Source: an uncultured Alphaproteobacteria bacterium
GTDB taxonomy: Bacteria > Pseudomonadota > Alphaproteobacteria > RF32 > CAG-239
NCBI GenBank assembly: GCA_934229625.1
Contig: CAKQDU010000010.1
Span: 1-52,876 of the forward strand
Direction of reading: 5' to 3'
Length of the DNA: 52,876 nucleotides
Positions 1-7,264 of the stretch are shown one piece after another. Below the pieces are notes generated by a model. The model was not told the DNA's origin. It did not search any database and saw only the letters and a list, made by a program, of their open reading frames with translations. Within the stretch, counting starts at the first letter, position 1, and every line of letters begins with the position of its first letter. The translations under genes were made by a program, and so were the position numbers.

Positions 1-100
1 AACTCTGTAAATACCTTTGTGACAGCAGAAAAAGTGTCTTTAATCAGATAATTAGGATTTGCAGAGAGAGAGAGAGACCTTTGAATAGCTTATTTTTCAT
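1..100 (-). CDS. 5' end of a pilin-like gene with CT-repeat leader (partial, runs off left edge)
   Basis: An ATG at 100-98 has a good ribosome binding site (AGAGGAAAG, about 107-115) and starts MKNKLFKGLSLS before a (CT)7 tract. In the frame of the ATG, translation stops after 18 codons. In the frame reached by losing one CT, the reading continues ANPNYLIKDTF and stays open to the window edge. This matches, without indels, the leaders of the pilin genes at 22908-23836 and 52061-52872, so the same kind of gene probably lies to the left. The substitutions between copies are mostly conservative when read in that second frame, which supports real coding. The pilin domain itself lies outside the window, so its presence is inference. 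Confidence 0.55.
63..76 (-). repeat. (CT)7 simple sequence repeat in coding leader
   Basis: Seven tandem AG units on the plus strand read as (CT)7 in the minus-strand gene, 24 nt after the ATG. From ATG to the end of the tract is 38 nt, so the downstream open frame is not in phase. Six or nine units would join them. Dinucleotide tracts just after a start codon are the classic layout of slipped-strand contingency loci. Confidence 0.85.
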
Positions 101-138
101 CTTTCTTTCCTCTAAAATTATGTTGTTTACACTCCAAT

Positions 139-166
139 TCTATAACAATCATTCAAACAAAGTCAA
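139..166 (-). promoter_or_regulatory. Promoter of the left-edge CT-leader pilin gene
   Basis: On the minus strand, TTGACT (166-161) is followed after 16 nt by TATAGA (144-139). The same boxes, the same spacing and the preceding CGG recur at 23876-23903 ahead of the second CT-leader pilin gene, although the spacer sequences differ. Conservation of the boxes but not the spacer supports a real sigma-70-type promoter. Confidence 0.7.
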
Positions 167-220
167 CCGCAAAAATCAAACGTAAAATGATAGGCGTCTC
201 AGGCTTTTTGTAATAGTCAA

Positions 221-949
221 TCAAAATTGTAAGACAATTAAACAAAAGTGTTCGTCTTTCAAACAAGTTTTACATAAATTATGAATTTCCGCCGGTTTTA
301 AGTCCGTAAGACATAAACGTTCATCTGAACAATATTCGTCTCCGTAATATGTTACTGAATGCCCAAGTATCATAGACGCACTATATAATGAATAATGTAA
401 GGGTTGTATAACATCAGTAATAATAGCTGTACAAAATTTATCTGAATATGATGATGATACCATAACACCATTGTCATTTCTTTTCATCCAACCGATATAT
501 AAATCAAATGACAAATAGCTATTTCTTGAGAAGGGTACAAAATAATTTCCTATTGAATCTATATAAGTGGACCAGCTTTGAGGTATAAGATTTGCTGCTT
601 CGGCAAATGAGGACATTCCGATAATATTACCAGTGTTTGGTTTTGTTAAGCGCCTTGCATCTTCTATATAATTAAGCATTCCAAAAATGTAATAATTGTA
701 TTCCTGAACAAGCTTATTCAACTTGAATTTTTCCATCGCCTTAGAATAACCGGCTATGCCGCCGACAGATAAAACTGCAATTATCGCCAAAACGCCGAGC
801 ATTTCTATCATGCTTTTTCCACTCTGCACGTCATCTGCTTGTAATTTTTTCGCTCGTGTACTTCTTTTGTACACGTCGCTTAAAAATCCCGTCGCATCTA
901 ACGCACTTTGCGGAAAAAGACTCCGCCCTTTTTCAAAATTATTATACAT
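221..949 (-). CDS. Type IV pilin-like protein with palindromic insertion in the prepilin leader
   Basis: A 242-residue protein. After a long leader (residues 1-44) comes G44-KSMIEMLGVLAI, a type IV prepilin site with Glu at +5 and a hydrophobic helix, so it is predicted to be cleaved by a prepilin peptidase. Residue +1 is Lys, where most pilins have Phe or Met. Its relatives begin MYKNFEQGRSMLEM; here about 105 nt encoding residues 11-44 separate the original GRS from SMIEM. That insert is the palindromic element at 813-919, and it supplies a new Gly at -1. The C-terminus has the family's cysteine cluster (ending CKTCLKDEHFC then hydrophobic residues to a final Phe). The start is fixed by GGAGG, 8 nt upstream of the ATG. 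It lies downstream of the leader RNA at 981-1176. A function in pili or pseudopili is inference. Confidence 0.8.
   Translation of the reverse strand: MYNNFEKGRSLFPQSALDATGFLSDVYKRSTRAKKLQADDVQSGKSMIEMLGVLAIIAVLSVGGIAGYSKAMEKFKLNKLVQEYNYYIFGMLNYIEDARRLTKPNTGNIIGMSSFAEAANLIPQSWSTYIDSIGNYFVPFSRNSYLSFDLYIGWMKRNDNGVMVSSSYSDKFCTAIITDVIQPLHYSLYSASMILGHSVTYYGDEYCSDERLCLTDLKPAEIHNLCKTCLKDEHFCLIVLQF
813..919. repeat. Palindromic element E1 inserted in frame in a pilin leader
   Basis: The core carries CGCTCGTGTAC and GTACACGTCGCT around a short loop (851-880), with outer arms CTTTTTCC (813-820) and GGAAAAAG (912-919). Related cores occur at 20723-20824, 20945-21011 and 23525-23611. The insertion keeps the pilin frame open and lies before the predicted cleavage site, so the mature pilin would be unchanged. 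It resembles the Rickettsia palindromic elements in size, hairpin form and tolerance inside genes, but shared ancestry cannot be judged from this window. Confidence 0.75.
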
Positions 950-980
950 ATTTCTAACCTCCGTTTAATTTGTTATATAT

Positions 981-1176
981 AAAAACAAAACCCGCTATGA
1001 GAAGCGGGCGGATGTTGAGAAACCGTACTGTAACAAACGGCTCGGCCTATTCAGCGCATAGCCATATTCAGCCGACATCCGTCCAACGGAAATCGGCATA
1101 ACAAATTTAAGTCGTTTATGCACAACGACTGTTACAGAAAAGGGTTCTCACGCCCTAAAAATGCTACTGCATTTTC
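981..1176 (-). ncRNA. Structured leader RNA, copy A, upstream of a pilin gene
   Basis: A predicted 196-nt RNA, the same length as copy B at 21691-21886. Reading 5' to 3' on the minus strand: a small hairpin; a closing stem P1 (GGGCGTGAGAACC at 1155-1143 with the strand at 1024-1006); P2 CTGTAAC/GTTACAG (1137-1131 with 1034-1028); P3 AGTCGTT/AACGACT; P4 GCCGA/TCGGC with inner TCCG/CGGA; P5 GGCTAT with ATAGGCC (one bulged G); then a terminator hairpin CCCGCT/AGCGGG (996-991 and 1008-1003) with a U-rich tail. P2 differs from copy B by compensatory changes. The 3' strand of P1 and the 5' strand of the terminator share three C residues, an attenuator-like layout. The RNA could be a riboswitch-type leader or a free small RNA. 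It matches no riboswitch class I can recall. Confidence 0.75.
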
Positions 1177-1181
1177 AAAAC

Positions 1182-1210
1182 AATAGTATTCGGAAAAAGA
1201 TTTTTTGTAA
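1182..1210 (-). promoter_or_regulatory. Promoter of leader RNA copy A
   Basis: On the minus strand, TTTACA is followed after 17 nt by TACTAT, and the predicted transcript begins about 6 nt later at the GAAAATGC hairpin. Copy B has TTTACA, 17 nt, TAAATT at the matching distance. The shared -35 box and equal spacing support the assignment. Confidence 0.6.
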
Positions 1211-1230
1211 AGATATTTCTAGCGGCATAC

Positions 1231-1262
1231 AAAAAACAGCCGCCTTATTATAAGACGACTGT
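1231..1262 (-). terminator. Intrinsic terminator of pepF
   Basis: On the minus strand an 12-bp stem (ACAGTCGTCTTA with TAAGGCGGCTGT, two G-U pairs) with a 3-nt loop is followed by a run of six T. It lies just after the pepF stop codon. Confidence 0.8.
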
Positions 1263-1271
1263 TTAATCATA

Positions 1272-3041
1272 TTATCCTTCTTTTTGGATTTGTTCATAAA
1301 GTTTTTCGAGTTCAGAAAGATATTCTTTACCCAGATTCAAACCTTTCTGCCAAAAATCAGGCTTAGAAGCGTCAACGCCAAAATGCGCCAATGCCTCGCG
1401 ATAGGTTTCTACACCGCCTTTGCGCAGCATTTGCATATATTTTTCCGCAAACCCATCTACTGTATTGTTGAGATAAATCTCATACAGCGTGTTGACAACA
1501 CAGCAAGCAAAACAATATGAATAGACATAGAACGGATACTGGAAAAAGTGCAAAATACCAGCCCACATCGGCGCCAAACTAGAAGTATCAACGCTTTCGC
1601 CTAAGTAGCCTTTCATATATTTCAGCCACAGTTTTTCAAGCTTATCTGCAGAGATTTCACCGTTAAGACGCATGTTTGCGGCAGAGCTTTCAAAAACATG
1701 AAAAGCTATTTGACGATAGGCCGTGGCAATCATATCTTCCAGATGTTCTGCCAACAAACAAAAACGCTGCTTTGGTGTTTTTGCTTTTTTCAACAACAAA
1801 TTAAAAACCAGCTGTTCGGCAAAAATAGAAGCAGTCTCAGCTTGCGCGCAAGATTTGCGGCGTCCAAGTTCTCCCTGCTCTTTGCTTAAATATTCATGCA
1901 CAGCATGTCCTAACTCGTGCGCCATAGTAATAACGCTGTCTGTTGAACCTGTAAAGTTCAAAAAGACCATCGGCATAGCGTCACCCGCCATCTCCATACA
2001 ATATGCTCCACTGTCTTTGCCTTTGCAAGGATAGTAATCTATCAAATCCTCGTCAAAGAATCTTTGCGCAATGCGGGCAAATTCCGGCGAAAAAGCGTTG
2101 AAGGCCTCCAACACCAAATCTTTGGCTTGTTCAATGGTATAGGTTTCTTGTTCTGTATCTGCAACAAATGGAAACGGTGCCATTCTGTCCCAATAAGATA
2201 TTTGCTCCGCCCCAAAAGCTTTGGCTTTCAGCGTATAATAACGTTGCGGTATAGTGTTGTTAGACAGCACAGTATCAACTAAATTATTCAAATCTTCTGC
2301 CTCAATGTTGTTTTCCAACACAGACTTTTCTTCCGGATAATCATAGTTATGCCATTGAGTGTCAATTTGACGGCTACGCAGCAGCGCGTTATAAATCAGA
2401 GCAAAAGTAGAGTGCTTTTTATCATATTCCTTAGACAGAGCTTGACCGGCATCTTTACGGATTTTGCTGTTATCCGAACTAAGCAAGGCTAAAGCATCGC
2501 CTTCCGAAAGCATTTTACCATTGATTTTGAATGTCATCGCCGCGCGGGTTTCATCATAAAGACGAATCCAATATTGCTCCACACTGCTCTCATCTTCAAA
2601 CAATTGCTGAAGTTTGATGTCAATGGTGTGCTTTTGGAAGCGGTGAATTTGTTTCAGCCAAGCAAAAGTGCCGGCAGGCAAAACTGTTTTCAGTTCGTCA
2701 AAATGGATATTTTCACCATTCTTCAGCCAATTAACAAAAAACACCAATTGTTTTTCAACAGAGCTTATCTTTTCGCACACATCTTGATAAAACGCCGAAA
2801 TACTGGCGTTGTTCAAATTTGTTGAATGTAAAAGATAAGCATAGTCATTAACTCTTCCGGCGTCAATCATCAATTCAATATAGCGCTTTAACACCACATC
2901 AATAGCCGGAGGTGTTAACTCGCGCAAACGATATTCATAAAAAATACGAAAATCTTTTACATCGTCTAACACTCTTTCCATCGTTTTTTCCGCCATAGCT
3001 TGAGATGCGAAAACTACGTTTAAGTTCCAATTTTTATTCAT
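1272..3041 (-). CDS. pepF: Oligoendopeptidase F, M3 family
   Basis: A 589-residue cytosolic zinc metallopeptidase of the M3 family, usual length for PepF. The zinc motif HELGH is at about residues 374-378, with the third ligand Glu in QAETASIFAE about 25 residues later. PepF proteins cut short peptides, often after import or from signal-peptide turnover. There is no signal peptide. The gene stands alone between the pilin leader RNA and the F0 operon and has its own terminator. Family assignment is firm; the physiological substrate is not visible. Confidence 0.95.
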   Translation of the reverse strand: MNKNWNLNVVFASQAMAEKTMERVLDDVKDFRIFYEYRLRELTPPAIDVVLKRYIELMIDAGRVNDYAYLLHSTNLNNASISAFYQDVCEKISSVEKQLVFFVNWLKNGENIHFDELKTVLPAGTFAWLKQIHRFQKHTIDIKLQQLFEDESSVEQYWIRLYDETRAAMTFKINGKMLSEGDALALLSSDNSKIRKDAGQALSKEYDKKHSTFALIYNALLRSRQIDTQWHNYDYPEEKSVLENNIEAEDLNNLVDTVLSNNTIPQRYYTLKAKAFGAEQISYWDRMAPFPFVADTEQETYTIEQAKDLVLEAFNAFSPEFARIAQRFFDEDLIDYYPCKGKDSGAYCMEMAGDAMPMVFLNFTGSTDSVITMAHELGHAVHEYLSKEQGELGRRKSCAQAETASIFAEQLVFNLLLKKAKTPKQRFCLLAEHLEDMIATAYRQIAFHVFESSAANMRLNGEISADKLEKLWLKYMKGYLGESVDTSSLAPMWAGILHFFQYPFYVYSYCFACCVVNTLYEIYLNNTVDGFAEKYMQMLRKGGVETYREALAHFGVDASKPDFWQKGLNLGKEYLSELEKLYEQIQKEG

Positions 3042-3243
3042 AATGATAAAAGTTAAAAATAAAACATAAAAAAAATCTTAGAAACAAAAAATATTCTATT
3101 TTTTGTCTAAAGTCAAGCCATATATACAAAAGCCGCCTTTGTAAACTAAAAACAGAAAACAAACGATTGAGAATAAAAAAATCGTGTATCTCGTAAAAAA
3201 TAAGAAAGAAAATAGCTGACTTGTAAAGGATACAATAAAAAAG

Positions 3244-3417
3244 TGAAAGTTATTTTGCTGGGCATATTACTTGGCGGATAATGGCTCTATAGAAAACAGA
3301 AACAAAATCTTGCGTCAGTTTTTGCCTAAGAAAACTAATTTTGATTTTATTTCTCAAGACACTCTCGATAATATTCAGAGGTCTATTAACAATAGACCTC
3401 TGAATATTACTTGGTTG
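3244..3417 (+). pseudogene. IS30-family transposase remnant (C-terminal part)
   Basis: Reading the plus strand from about 3260 gives ADNGSIENRNKILRQFLPK followed by TNFDFISQDTLDNIQ and NNRPLN, then a stop at 3415-3417. This matches the end of the DDE domain of IS30-type transposases (GSxEN with the catalytic Glu, LRQxxPKxT, LNNRPR). No upstream two thirds of the transposase and no obvious terminal repeats are present, so it is a dead fragment. It sits in an otherwise empty 470-bp spacer between pepF and atpF. Confidence 0.75.
3370..3408. repeat. Perfect 18-bp inverted repeat with 3-nt loop
   Basis: AATATTCAGAGGTCTATT (3370-3387) is followed by AAC and then its exact reverse complement (3391-3408). 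It lies inside the transposase remnant, over the NNRPLN codons. There is no T run, so it is not a normal terminator. A perfect 18-bp stem is longer than expected by chance and may reflect an imprecise rearrangement. Confidence 0.85.
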
Positions 3418-3510
3418 TAATACACCTTTTTCAGTTTCTCCGTTCGTTTAGCTACTTTAATCTACACTACGGCAATAACTTTTAGGATTTTACAAATAAA
3501 TGTTTGAATC

Positions 3511-4167
3511 TTATTTTATAAACTTATCCAAACTAGCAATAGCCTCGTCAATTAACATGCTTTTATCAGTTTTGCTGATATGAGCCAAAATGGCTTTTTT
3601 AGCAACTTTAACTGATGAATTTGCCACAGACTGATTTATTTCAGCCATTGCATTTTCTGTGGATGCGGCTATACGGCGTTTAATTTCTTTTTCTTTCACG
3701 GCTGTATTTTCTTTAAGCAAAGCCAAATCATTTTTCTTTTGATTTGCAATATTTTTCTCTGCTTGCTCCAATATCTTAGCCACTTCAGATTCCGTCGCCA
3801 TAAATTTACGTTCATATTGAGCTAAAAGCTCTTGGGCATCGTCACGCAATTTTTCCGCATCTGAGATTTGTTTTTTTACAGACTCTATCTTGTTTTGCAT
3901 CGCGCCTTTTAAAAAGCGGTAAGCAGGTTTGGCTAATACTATGATTGATAAAATAAAAGCCATTCCGACCCAAAATTCCACATCGGCATAAAAAGGCACA
4001 TTTGCTATTTGATTGGCCACATCAGGATTCGCTTTATCAAACACTTCTGACACATTTTCAGCTGCGTCAATAATAGCGTTTTGTGTGGCATCTATAAAAT
4101 CATTGCCTGTTTGCAAAGTAGAATCTGCCGCATCTGTCAAAGAGCTGTCTGTGATTTCTTCAGCCAT
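3511..4167 (-). CDS. atpF: ATP synthase F0 subunit b
   Basis: A 218-residue peripheral stalk subunit, longer than the usual 160 or so. An acidic, Ala/Asp-rich N-terminal stretch (about residues 1-60) precedes the membrane helix (VEFWVGMAFILSIIVLAK, about 65-83). A long charged coiled coil follows and would dimerise with b' and hold F1. Its position as the last gene of the F0 cluster is typical for alphaproteobacteria. The stop codon of b' overlaps the start of this gene at 4167, which suggests translational coupling. The N-terminal extension is the odd point. Confidence 0.9.
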   Translation of the reverse strand: MAEEITDSSLTDAADSTLQTGNDFIDATQNAIIDAAENVSEVFDKANPDVANQIANVPFYADVEFWVGMAFILSIIVLAKPAYRFLKGAMQNKIESVKKQISDAEKLRDDAQELLAQYERKFMATESEVAKILEQAEKNIANQKKNDLALLKENTAVKEKEIKRRIAASTENAMAEINQSVANSSVKVAKKAILAHISKTDKSMLIDEAIASLDKFIK

Positions 4168-4652
4168 TAGTCATTTCCTTTTTGAGCCGCAGCATCTGCA
4201 ATATCCTTTTTGCTGATTTGCGTAAAACCGAGTTTCTGCACAATATCAAACGCCAAATTTTGCGAAAGTGCTTCAATTTGCTGGAGAGTTTCTTTTTTCT
4301 CTGTCGCTAATTTAAATTCACTGTCGGCAATTTGTTTATTTAAGCGTTCATTCAGCAATTTTTCTTCTGCTGCCAAAAAGGCTGCCGATTCTTTTTGATT
4401 TGCAACTATATCTGCCGATGCTTTTATTTTCGCTTCATTTAAAGCCTTCTCAAATTTTTCCAACGAAGTTTTTGCTTGTTGGTTTAATTTTTCTGCTTTG
4501 CGGATATAGTCGTCTATTTTACGCTTACGTTGTTCTAGTACATCTGTAATTTTCGGAGTTATGAAAATTGACAGCATAATCCAAAGCAAGCTAAAACTCA
4601 GAATCATCCAAAAAGCTTGAGAGGCAAATGTAGATAAGTCTAATTGAGGCAT
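4167..4652 (-). CDS. atpF': ATP synthase F0 subunit b'
   Basis: A 161-residue second b-type stalk subunit. One membrane helix (about residues 12-32, FWMILSFSLLWIMLSIFITP) is followed by a coiled coil rich in Lys, Glu and Ala. Alphaproteobacteria and phototrophs carry the b/b' heterodimer rather than two identical b chains, and the order c, b', b seen here is the usual one. Together with b it forms the stator linking subunit a to F1. Sequence conservation in this family is low, so the call rests on position, length and topology. Confidence 0.9.
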   Translation of the reverse strand: MPQLDLSTFASQAFWMILSFSLLWIMLSIFITPKITDVLEQRKRKIDDYIRKAEKLNQQAKTSLEKFEKALNEAKIKASADIVANQKESAAFLAAEEKLLNERLNKQIADSEFKLATEKKETLQQIEALSQNLAFDIVQKLGFTQISKKDIADAAAQKGND

Positions 4653-4687
4653 TTTGTTCCCTCGCTAAAAAAAGGAATTTATGTCTG

Positions 4688-4924
4688 TTAGATAATCATC
4701 AATATGGCAATAACCAGAATGTACAAAGCAATAGCTTCAATAGAACCCATACCGATAAAGCCGAACAAGGTTACATCTTTTTTAACCTGTGGATTGCGGC
4801 CTACGGTTTCAATCAAAGCTACCCACAGTTTTGTTAAACCCCAAGCGGCAACAGTCATAGCCAAAGCGCAGATGCCGGCACCGATATAAGCTAAAGTTTT
4901 GTTTTGTAAGATTTCGTTTTCCAT
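4688..4924 (-). CDS. atpE: ATP synthase F0 subunit c
   Basis: A 78-residue hairpin of two membrane helices that forms the proton-driven rotor ring. The polar loop RNPQV is at about residues 43-47 and the ion-carrying Glu is in helix 2 (SIEAIALY, about residue 63). Helix 1 usually has a GxGxGxG packing motif; here that stretch reads AMTVAAWGLTKLW, with most glycines replaced by bulkier residues. The sodium-ring ligand set (Gln in helix 1 with Glu-Ser/Thr) is not evident, so a proton ring is more likely. The gene sits in the expected place between a and b'. Confidence 0.95.
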   Translation of the reverse strand: MENEILQNKTLAYIGAGICALAMTVAAWGLTKLWVALIETVGRNPQVKKDVTLFGFIGMGSIEAIALYILVIAILMII

Positions 4925-4955
4925 TTTGAGTTCCTTTCTATTTAGTCAACAAAAT

Positions 4956-5684
4956 TTAGTGTTCGCTGCTTACTGCCATGTTTAAATATACGCAGCTTAG
5001 CGTTGTGTATATATAAGCTTGCAGCAGAGTTACGAATAGTTCAAACATAATGATTCCCATGTCGGCAATCAGCGGTACAAAGCCGAAAAGCTGCATGGTA
5101 ATGATAAATCCGCCCAAAACCTTTAGAATTATGTGTCCGACAGACATGTTTACGGCCAAACGGATAGTCAGACTAAAAGGTTTTGACAATAGGGAAATAG
5201 TTTCAATCGGCACAATTAGCGGCGCCATCAACACCGGCACGCCGTGCGGTAAAAAGGTGCGAAAATAACCGAAGCCGCGTTTTTTTATGCCAACTACAAT
5301 ATTCATCAATAGGCAAAACATAGAGAGCGCTCCCACGGCGGCAATGTGCGATGTAAACGTAAAGCTATATGGGAAAAGTCCTAAAATATTTCCGCCGGCG
5401 ATAAATGTAAATAGTGCAAAAACAAATGAAAAATATTTTATTCCGTTTTTGCCTAGAGTTTCACCCATAATACCCTGAATAAAGCTGTAAATCGCTTCGG
5501 GTATGGTTTGCGCCGCGGTTGGCACGATATTTCTTTTTCTGAGGCAAAAAGCCATACTTAACAAAATTACGGCAATTGTAATCATCATACAAAGAGATGA
5601 ATTTGTAAAAGACAAATCAATTCCGTTTACCTCAACCGGAATGATTTTTTTTATTTCAAACTGTTCAATCGGACTTGACATCAA
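4956..5684 (-). CDS. atpB: ATP synthase F0 subunit a
   Basis: A 242-residue polytopic membrane protein forming the two proton half-channels against the c ring. The conserved helix with the essential Arg is visible as SLTIRLAVNMSVGHIILKV (about residues 170-188), and the C-terminal helix matches the family (ELFVTLLQAYIYTTLSCVYL). Its stop is 31 nt before atpE. The start at 5684 overlaps the end of atpI by 4 nt, so the two are likely translated together. Confidence 0.95.
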   Translation of the reverse strand: MMSSPIEQFEIKKIIPVEVNGIDLSFTNSSLCMMITIAVILLSMAFCLRKRNIVPTAAQTIPEAIYSFIQGIMGETLGKNGIKYFSFVFALFTFIAGGNILGLFPYSFTFTSHIAAVGALSMFCLLMNIVVGIKKRGFGYFRTFLPHGVPVLMAPLIVPIETISLLSKPFSLTIRLAVNMSVGHIILKVLGGFIITMQLFGFVPLIADMGIIMFELFVTLLQAYIYTTLSCVYLNMAVSSEH

Positions 5685-5992
5685 TCTTTTCCCTTCTGAA
5701 TATCTTTATCCATCTCTTGCGCCGAACGATAAACATTCAACATACCAGCCATACACCCAAATAAAGAAAATACAAGCAGAAAAACAACTTTAGTCCCGAA
5801 AATTTTATCTAAAGTGTATCCAATGGCGATTCCGACCAGTACGGCGGCAATAAATTCTGTCCCGATTCTAAAGGCGTTGGCAATTGAATCGCGCAAAGGA
5901 GAATGAACATCGGTTTTTTGTTTATGCTGATGTTCTTTCATCTCGCGGATTCGTTTATCCATTTCTTTTATGTCATCGGCATTATTTTTCAT
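5681..5992 (-). CDS. atpI: ATP synthase accessory protein I (AtpI)
   Basis: A 103-residue small membrane protein: a basic, hydrophilic N-terminus with many Lys and Asp, then two membrane helices (about residues 42-62 and 68-90) with GYTLDKIFGT between them. AtpI-type proteins aid assembly of the c ring or act in Mg2+ handling. First gene of the F0 cluster, as in other alphaproteobacteria. It overlaps the upstream DsbA-like gene end by 4 nt, so that gene may be in the same transcript. Confidence 0.88.
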   Translation of the reverse strand: MKNNADDIKEMDKRIREMKEHQHKQKTDVHSPLRDSIANAFRIGTEFIAAVLVGIAIGYTLDKIFGTKVVFLLVFSLFGCMAGMLNVYRSAQEMDKDIQKGKD

Positions 5993-6732
5993 TTAGGTTG
6001 TTTTATCCCCATTCTGGCATAACGGCCGTCTAAATATTCTTTTAAGGAGCTGAAACTGGCTGCTGAATAAATAATCTCATTTCCATCTCGTCCGCTAAAT
6101 AACAATGCCGGAGTTCCGGTCATTCCAAGCTGTTTTAAGCCTTGTTGACGGTCAGAGATTATTATCTGCGCCATTGCGTCATCATGCAGGCAAGCTTCTG
6201 CCTCGTCATAGCTTATGCCGTATTCGGCAGCATAAGTGTGAAGCGGTGTTGTGTCGCCTGCCAAATACCAAAATCTTTGTTTGTCAAAAAGGCGGCTTAA
6301 AAAAGCATGATAGTTGTCTGTTGATGCGCATTGCAAAAGCATTGCCGCTTCCATAGATTTTTTATCAAGAGGAAAGTTGACGAATACAATACGAAGCAAG
6401 CCTTGTTCAACATATTCTTTTTCCAATTTAGGAATAACATCTAAATGAAAGTCGGCGCAATGAGGACAGCCGAGAGATGAAAATTCGTATAAGGTAATCG
6501 GAGCGTTATATGAGCCTGTCGCATATTTTGTTGAGGCGTTTATGTTTAATTCCTGAGGCAAAACAGTGGCAATCCCGTTTTTTTCAGCAGCTGATGCGGC
6601 TTGAATTTTTAGCACGATTTGTCCGTTTTCATCAATTACAAAACCTTTGTAATTAAAATAAAAAACAGCTGCAGCAAAAAAAGTTACAATCATGGTTGCA
6701 ACTTTGCTGAGAGATTTTATAAGCTTGTCCAA
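5989..6732 (-). CDS. DsbA-like periplasmic thiol-disulfide oxidoreductase
   Basis: A 247-residue thioredoxin-fold protein. An N-terminal hydrophobic segment (about residues 11-26) should act as signal anchor. The active site C89-P-H-C92 is the DsbA-type CPHC, and the cis-Pro loop is in MTGTPALLF (about residue 206). It is closest in layout to Com1/DsbA-like proteins that oxidise cysteines of secreted proteins. Such an enzyme is expected here, because several pilins and the secreted protein at 30950 are cysteine-rich; the link to those substrates is inference. It ends where atpI begins. Confidence 0.85.
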   Translation of the reverse strand: MDKLIKSLSKVATMIVTFFAAAVFYFNYKGFVIDENGQIVLKIQAASAAEKNGIATVLPQELNINASTKYATGSYNAPITLYEFSSLGCPHCADFHLDVIPKLEKEYVEQGLLRIVFVNFPLDKKSMEAAMLLQCASTDNYHAFLSRLFDKQRFWYLAGDTTPLHTYAAEYGISYDEAEACLHDDAMAQIIISDRQQGLKQLGMTGTPALLFSGRDGNEIIYSAASFSSLKEYLDGRYARMGIKQPK

Positions 6733-6742
6733 GTTGTTTCTC

Positions 6743-7264
6743 CTAAGATTTTTTATTGCTGAAAACCGCTTTGCCCAAATTTTCTAAATGTTTGCGCAAG
6801 TCATTGTTGTCAACATCCTTAATTATTTCAGTAATATAATTTTGTTCTTCTTCAGATACAAGAATTTTTTTCACATTATCAATGGGTTTTTTCGTAATTA
6901 AAAAATTTTCGGGACAAGAGTTTTGAATGATTTTAAGTTTTGCTACCGCATCATATCCGAAATAAGTGTTTATTTTATCCAAAATTTGTGTTTCGCGCTG
7001 TTTGATTTCCAGGGCAAAGGCTCCGCTTAAAACAAGCACTTCAAGTGTGCCGTTGCGCTGTTCGTTTTTTCCGAATATCAATCTTTGCGGCAAGGAAAAA
7101 CTGGCTGTTTCTTCTCCGATGATTGAGGACCAATCAGCCAAAAGCTCAATATTCAATAGTCCTTTTTTCCCTAAGAGTTGCTTTGCCAAAGGCATAATTG
7201 TTTTAGAAACGCTGGTTAAATCATCAAGAGAATGTTCTTCTTTTATGCATATTTTTTTAGTCAT
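6743..7264 (-). CDS. dciA: DciA-like protein (DUF721)
   Basis: A 173-residue protein starting MTKKICIKEEHS. DciA is the ancestral bacterial loader of the replicative helicase DnaB and is found where DnaC is absent. The KH-like DUF721 domain is recognised by the pattern LADWSSIIGEETASFSLPQRL and GTLEVLVLSGAFALEIKQRE (about residues 40-100). A longer reading exists, but the ATG at 7264-7262 overlaps the xerD stop in the sequence ATGACTAA and matches the usual protein length, so that start was chosen. Confidence 0.8.
   Translation of the reverse strand: MTKKICIKEEHSLDDLTSVSKTIMPLAKQLLGKKGLLNIELLADWSSIIGEETASFSLPQRLIFGKNEQRNGTLEVLVLSGAFALEIKQRETQILDKINTYFGYDAVAKLKIIQNSCPENFLITKKPIDNVKKILVSEEEQNYITEIIKDVDNNDLRKHLENLGKAVFSNKKS

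Noticed and set aside
63..76. Programmed frameshift at the CT tract instead of slippage
   Set aside because: Reaching the pilin frame needs -1 slippage, and CT repeats favour 2-nt realignment; no stimulatory hairpin is evident. It was not ruled out, only judged less likely than contingency switching.
981..1176. Known riboswitch, tmRNA, 6S RNA, RNase P RNA or small ribozyme
   Set aside because: Signature motifs of TPP, FMN, cobalamin, SAM, glycine, c-di-GMP riboswitches, the tmRNA tag, RNase P core and HDV or hammerhead cores could not be found by eye.
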